This document shows, piece by piece, positions 59,655 to 64,000 of a stretch of 64,000 nt of DNA (the first letter of the stretch is position 1; each line of letters starts with the position of its first letter). The stretch is from the NCBI RefSeq assembly GCF_963259705.1, contig NC_081846.1:54527205-54591204 (forward strand), written 5' to 3'. This DNA is from Myotis daubentonii. Lineage: Eukaryota > Chordata > Mammalia > Chiroptera > Vespertilionidae. The translations under genes and the position numbers were made by a program. The notes beneath the pieces are model-generated. The model worked only from the letters and a program-made list of their open reading frames with translations. It searched no databases and was not told the origin of the DNA.

Positions 59655-59898
59655 TTTGCCAGGAGGCTCAGTTGGTTGGAGCATCATCCCATGTCATATA
59701 CACCAGAGAGGAGTTGCAGGTTCAATTCCCAGTCAGGGCACATACCTAGGCTGTGGATTTGATCCCTCATCAGGGTGTGTACGGGAGGCAACCGATTGAT
59801 GTTTCTCAATCTCTCTCGCTCCTTTCCTCTCTCTCTAAAATCAATAAAGCATATCCTTGGGTGAGAATGTTTAAAAGTAAATATAAATAAAATAAATA
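59655..59898 (+). mobile_element. Bat tRNA-derived SINE (MEG/Ves-like subfamily)
   Basis: Head tttgccaggaggctcagttg; B box ggttcaattcc; long middle with cccatgtcatatacaccaga; pyrimidine tract; A-rich tail. Perfect 17-bp duplication aataaaagcaacctcac just before 59655 and at 59899-59915. Confidence 0.92.
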
Positions 59899-59915
59899 AA
59901 TAAAAGCAACCTCAC

Positions 59916-60879
59916 AAGAACTTCTAGAAAATGGGGTTTCCTAATAATACAAACTTCTATGGGAAGATACAGAGTATTCTCAATTCTATGGGTCTGCTAT
60001 TGCTCTAAATATAGAGCCAGAAGAGCAAGTGTATCTGATTTCATTTTTATTCACACAAGTTTTACTTCTGACATACTTTAAATGAGAGTCTTCAATTCCA
60101 ATTTTTGTACAATTCCTACATACAAATATCAACTTCCTGGGCCTGATAACAAAAGTCCCATCCCAGCTGTCACATCTAAAGGAAATCTGCTCTTGCATGT
60201 TACCAGCTTTTTAACTAGCCTCAGGCAATACTGAAATGCTTCTGGTATGTGGAGTAGACTTAAAGGTCACATTAAAAGTATTAGCAATGATGGTTTACTT
60301 TGTCACTTCTAAGTGAACAAAGAGCAAAGCTAAAATATCTCTGTGGCTTCCATGATTATAAATAGCAATTACTAAATTCAATTTTCCCCAAGATAAAGTC
60401 CTTATTATTCAAATATTCACCATAGTGACATTCGTATTCATTGTATTAAAACGATCCCTCTAGATTGTCCTTGGTCTAGGAAATGTCAAAAATAAAGCCA
60501 AAGCTAAATCAGATTACCTACCAATAAAACAGAGTTTACATCAGGGACAAGCAGGAGGTCTCTTAGGATCTGAAATCTAGGACTTGTGAGTGGTTGTGGA
60601 TAGACTGAGAAATGCCCTCATGTGCAATTTAGATAGAGAATTTTATTAAAATCCTTCATTTTGCTTCTACCCCCTACCTTGTCTACTAACTACTAATAAT
60701 CTACTCAGGAATTTAATTTTCATTTCCAAAGTCCCAGGAGGGTTAGAGCTCTGAAAATCACTGTAAAAATATAGGTATTGCTCTTTGGTTTTTAATTTTA
60801 TTTCCTCCCAAGAATAAGTAGGTCACCACAGAAATTTTCTTACCTTAGAAATCATAATCTAACACACAAGACTCTACAC
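59916..60879. other. Intronic unique DNA
   Basis: No exon or repeat recognised. Confidence 0.4.
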
Positions 60880-61330
60880 TGTCTGGTCCCAACAATCTTC
60901 CCCTGTGATACTCTAAAGTACCCCACCAGGCTAGGCCAAAATTAACTATTTCATTCTGCTCAAGTATATTATTTCTTTCTGCCTCCCTACATTTGTCATT
61001 GCTGCTTCCTCTGCCTGAAATGAGCTTTCTCCTATCTTGGCCAGTTTTCAAGGTCTACCTCAGATGCCACCGTTTCCATAATTACCTAACACCCCCTCTA
61101 ACCTGCCTCTCCTCTCCTCTCCCCACTCAGCTGGGAAAAGCCTACCCATTGTACTCACACACAAAAAAAATATTTGTGCTTCTTTTGTCTCTCTTTTGAA
61201 TCTCTGTGGCACTTCCCACTTCCCACATTGTGTTATAGTTATTTGTATTTAGAGTGTATGACTCACAAGCTGTGACCTTCTGAAGGAAGTAAACCATCAG
61301 TCTTTATATTCTTGCCTAATACTATTACCA
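60880..61330 (+). mobile_element. L2 3' part
   Basis: Series of L2 blocks: cattgctgcttcctctgcct, cctcagatgccaccgtttcc, ctctttgaatctctgtggca-like, gtgtatgactcacaagctgt. Long, well-ordered match. Confidence 0.75.
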
Positions 61331-62273
61331 GAATATTGTAAGGTTTTGTATGATTGTTTTAACAAATTGCATTATGCTGAGGTTTGCTTGAAACCTGTGC
61401 AAAACGGAGAAAAGAGTTGTACATTGAGAAAAATAGTTCAAGAAAAGACAACTAAAATACAAAGCTGTCACAAAATGGAACACAAAAGCATTTAGATTTC
61501 ATTTAAATACCAAATTATTCACTTGTACTTAGAAGCATGTCAATTTTTAAGCAAATAGATGGTTTTATATTAATCAAAATATTATACTTTTACAAATAGA
61601 AACTTGAAATGTTCTATTCATACACAATATTGTCTTTATAATATATTTCATTTGGGTCTTTCATCTAGGATAAAAATATTAATTAAAAAATAAAATTACA
61701 AAACAAGTGCATTTAACTTTCAGTGAAGTTTTTTGTCCTGTGTTATTTTTATTTAAAAATAAATCAGGTCATGAAATCTAAGCTATATAACTTATCTCTT
61801 AATTTCTTTAAACCTTAGTTTTACTTCTTAATTTTAATCTTCACCTATAAGTAAAAAAAACTCAGCATTGATATTAAATTTGCCCAAAGGCCCAATAATC
61901 TTCTTGTCATGAATGTAGTTGGTACAACATAGGAAAGCAAAAGATCAACACATAGAATACTATAGAAGCTTCAATCAGCCAAGTATGCAGATGCAAAATA
62001 CTTTAAACACAAAATTTCTCATCAAACCACAATTATTATAGTCAGTAAATGTTACAATTTTATTAGCAGTAGCATGTTTTTCTTGGCTTGCCTTTTTTAT
62101 AATCATCTTTATTCAGTATACCATATGTTTTTTACTCAATTTCTTATTTGATAAGGAGAATGAAAGAGGTAACAAAACTAAACTGCACAACTACCATGAT
62201 CAACACTTGCCAACAGCTCATTCAATGTCTTTGAATGCATATAATGTTTGTCAATAATTAATGTTGCCAATGA
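61331..62273. other. Intronic unique DNA
   Basis: Nothing recognised. Confidence 0.4.
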
Positions 62274-62286
62274 TGTGCTTTCTACT

Positions 62287-62541
62287 TTTTGTTTGTTTGT
62301 TTGGTTGGTTGGTTTTTCCTCACCCGAGGATATTTTTCCATTGATTTCTTTTTTAAGAGAGAGTGGAAGAGACAGAGAGAAACATCGATGAGAGAAAGAT
62401 ATCGATTGGTTGCCTCCTGCACACACCCCGACCAGGGCCAGGGAACCAGCAACCAAGGTACATGACCTTGACCGAAATCAAAGCCAGGACCCTTCAGTCC
62501 ACAGGACAACGTTCTATCCACTGAGCCAAATTGGCTAGGGC
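62287..62541 (-). mobile_element. Ves SINE
   Basis: Antisense: (GTTT)n/GGTT tail, catcgatgagagaaagatat body, head ending gccaaattggctagggc. Near-perfect duplication tgtgctttctact (62274-62286) and tgtgcttgctact (62542-62554). Confidence 0.92.
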
Positions 62542-62554
62542 TGTGCTTGCTACT

Positions 62555-62765
62555 CTTAAAAGTGCTTTATAAAGATGTATTCACTTGATCTTCACAATAA
62601 ATCTTTGAGGTAGGTGCCATTGCTATCCCTATATTACAAATGAGAAAACTGATACCTAGAAAGATTAATAACCTGCCCAAGATCATACAGCTGCTAAGTG
62701 GTATTGCTAAGATTTGAACACAGTGAAAGTGGCAGCCCAGATGCATAGCCATCATACTATACAAA
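62555..62765 (-). mobile_element. MIR SINE, antisense
   Basis: ttgaggtaggtgccattgct, attacaaatgagaaaactga, cctgcccaagatcatacagc, atttgaacacagtgaaagtg: clear antisense MIR, next to the Ves SINE. Confidence 0.85.
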
Positions 62766-63351
62766 TCAGAAGAATTTGCATATCAATTTTCTATTGCTTT
62801 ACTACAAGAAAAGAGGCAGTTTGGAGGCATTATTGGGCAACATGGCCCAGTTTGGGGTTCTGAGGAAACAATGGTTTTGCATATGCTCTGCCAGGATACT
62901 GGTATGAAAGAGAAAAGAGTAGTGCCTGGATGTCCAACAGCCAGTGGGCTACGGCCCACTTCCATTACAGCTCCTCCCAATTCCCTTTCTCAGAGCTTGA
63001 GGTGAATCCTATCTACTCCATCCCATTTTATACAAAGGACTCCCATATGACCTAGGTAAATCAAACACTCCCATACTTTCTACTCTTTTTTGCTAAAGCT
63101 CAAACCCTATGAAGTCAAAACCCCCTTCCATAATGCATAATTACCTATGCCTGGCCTGAAATTAGACTGAATTAATCACACTCCTATTTTGAGCTGATTC
63201 TTGGAGTTCTTGCTTCTGCCTCATGCAAATGAGCTACTAGTAGATCCACCTTCACTCTCAAAATAACAACTATGGCTTATAAAACATACCAGGTTATTTT
63301 ATTGATTCAGTTTATTAGTAAAATGCCCTGTTGAAATAAATTATGTGTTAT
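62766..63351. other. Intronic unique DNA
   Basis: Nothing recognised. Confidence 0.4.
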
Positions 63352-63363
63352 AAAGAAAATGCA

Positions 63364-63581
63364 GCCGAAACCGGTTTGGCTCAGTGGATGGAGCGTCGGC
63401 CTGCGGACTGAGGGGTCCCGGGTTCGATTCCGGTCAAGGGCATGTGCCTTGGTTGCGGGCACATTCCCAGTGGGAGATGTGCAGGAGGCAGCTGATGGAT
63501 GTTTCTCTCTCATTGATGTTTCTGACTCTCTATCTTTCTCCCTTCCTCTCTGTAAAAAGTCAATAAAATATATTTAAAAAA
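63364..63581 (+). mobile_element. Ves SINE, young-looking
   Basis: Near-consensus pol III boxes (A: tggctcagtggatggagcg; B: ggttcgattcc), catcgatgttt-type body and tail. Perfect 12-bp duplication aaagaaaatgca at 63352-63363 and 63582-63593. Confidence 0.95.
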
Positions 63582-63593
63582 AAAGAAAATGCA

Positions 63594-64000
63594 ATTTTCA
63601 AAATTATAGAATGTTTAATTATATAGTTTGACCCAATCTTTTATTTCTCTAATACCAAGACATTTACGAGGAAAATAGTTATGAATAATTCATTCTAGAA
63701 TTAATCAGTTCATAAAACTGATTGTAGCATACCACCTTTGAAAAATCAATTCAAAATGTGAGCATAGCTCATGTACATTTTCTCATGATTTTCAAAGCAG
63801 GAAACAACTTTTTCTTTTCTGTATTGCTTACAATACCAAATGCAGTCTTGTGCAAATGATCAGCTTGCACATAATGTTTACTGAATTGAACAGTTACTCA
63901 AATAGTTGATTATAGGCTGCTCACTTTTAAAAACGTTTGTGATGTATAATGAAAGGCATGTATAAAATGGTATGGACAGAGACAACCATTGTAAAACGAA
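63594..64000. other. Intron 1, right edge of window
   Basis: AT-rich, no feature. The start-codon exon of SLC4A10 is not here. Confidence 0.5.

Noticed and set aside
46071..64000. First coding exon of SLC4A10 (about 16 residues beginning MEIKDQ)
   Set aside because: Searched by eye on the minus strand for the matching codons followed by a donor; not found. A very short exon could be missed, but intron 1 is known to be long.

Overview
The window is mammalian nuclear DNA, almost certainly from a vespertilionid (evening) bat. Three signals point there. It holds about a dozen Ves-type tRNA-derived SINEs with pol III boxes. It holds about eleven HeliBat-type Helitrons, each starting TC, ending in a GC-rich hairpin plus CTAG, and sitting between host A and T. 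It also holds several L1 and ORF1-only half-L1 copies with bat-style 3' tails. Host DNA between these is AT-rich and intronic in character.

The only host gene I can support is SLC4A10 (NCBE/NBCn2, a sodium-driven bicarbonate transporter), read on the minus strand. Four consecutive coding exons lie at 46070-45989, 21851-21705, 17304-17166 and 7828-7668. All have GT/AG borders, mutually compatible phases and no stop. Together they give 529 coding nucleotides, matching roughly residues 17-193 of the N-terminal cytoplasmic domain. The first coding exon (about 16 residues) is not visible and should lie beyond 64000. The next downstream exon should lie before position 1. The whole window is therefore the 5' part of one transcription unit: part of intron 1 (46071-64000), three complete introns of about 24.1, 4.4 and 9.3 kb, and the start of the next intron.

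Layout: 1-7667 is intron with a hAT MITE, two Helitrons and old L1 pieces. 7829-17165 is intron with SINEs, a Helitron, old L1 and an inverted L1. 17305-21704 is intron with a SINE plus half-L1 nest and old L1. 21852-45988 is intron with stacked L1s, a dense Helitron cluster (29558-32322), a half-L1 that looks spliced, and a 3-kb L1 inserted into an older L1. 46071-64000 is intron 1 with a Helitron, a tandem duplication, old L1 and ancient MIR/L2 remnants.

The points most worth checking are: a half-L1 whose ORF1/3'-end junction falls at a GT-AG-compatible site; a Helitron cluster where the same 3'-end/5'-start junction occurs twice; two L1 copies sharing one frameshift near the ORF2 C-terminus; and repeated stacking of retroelements in A-tails. 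No CRISPR, tRNA, rRNA or bacterial-type operon was seen. Family names and comparisons with relatives are from memory; no database search was possible.
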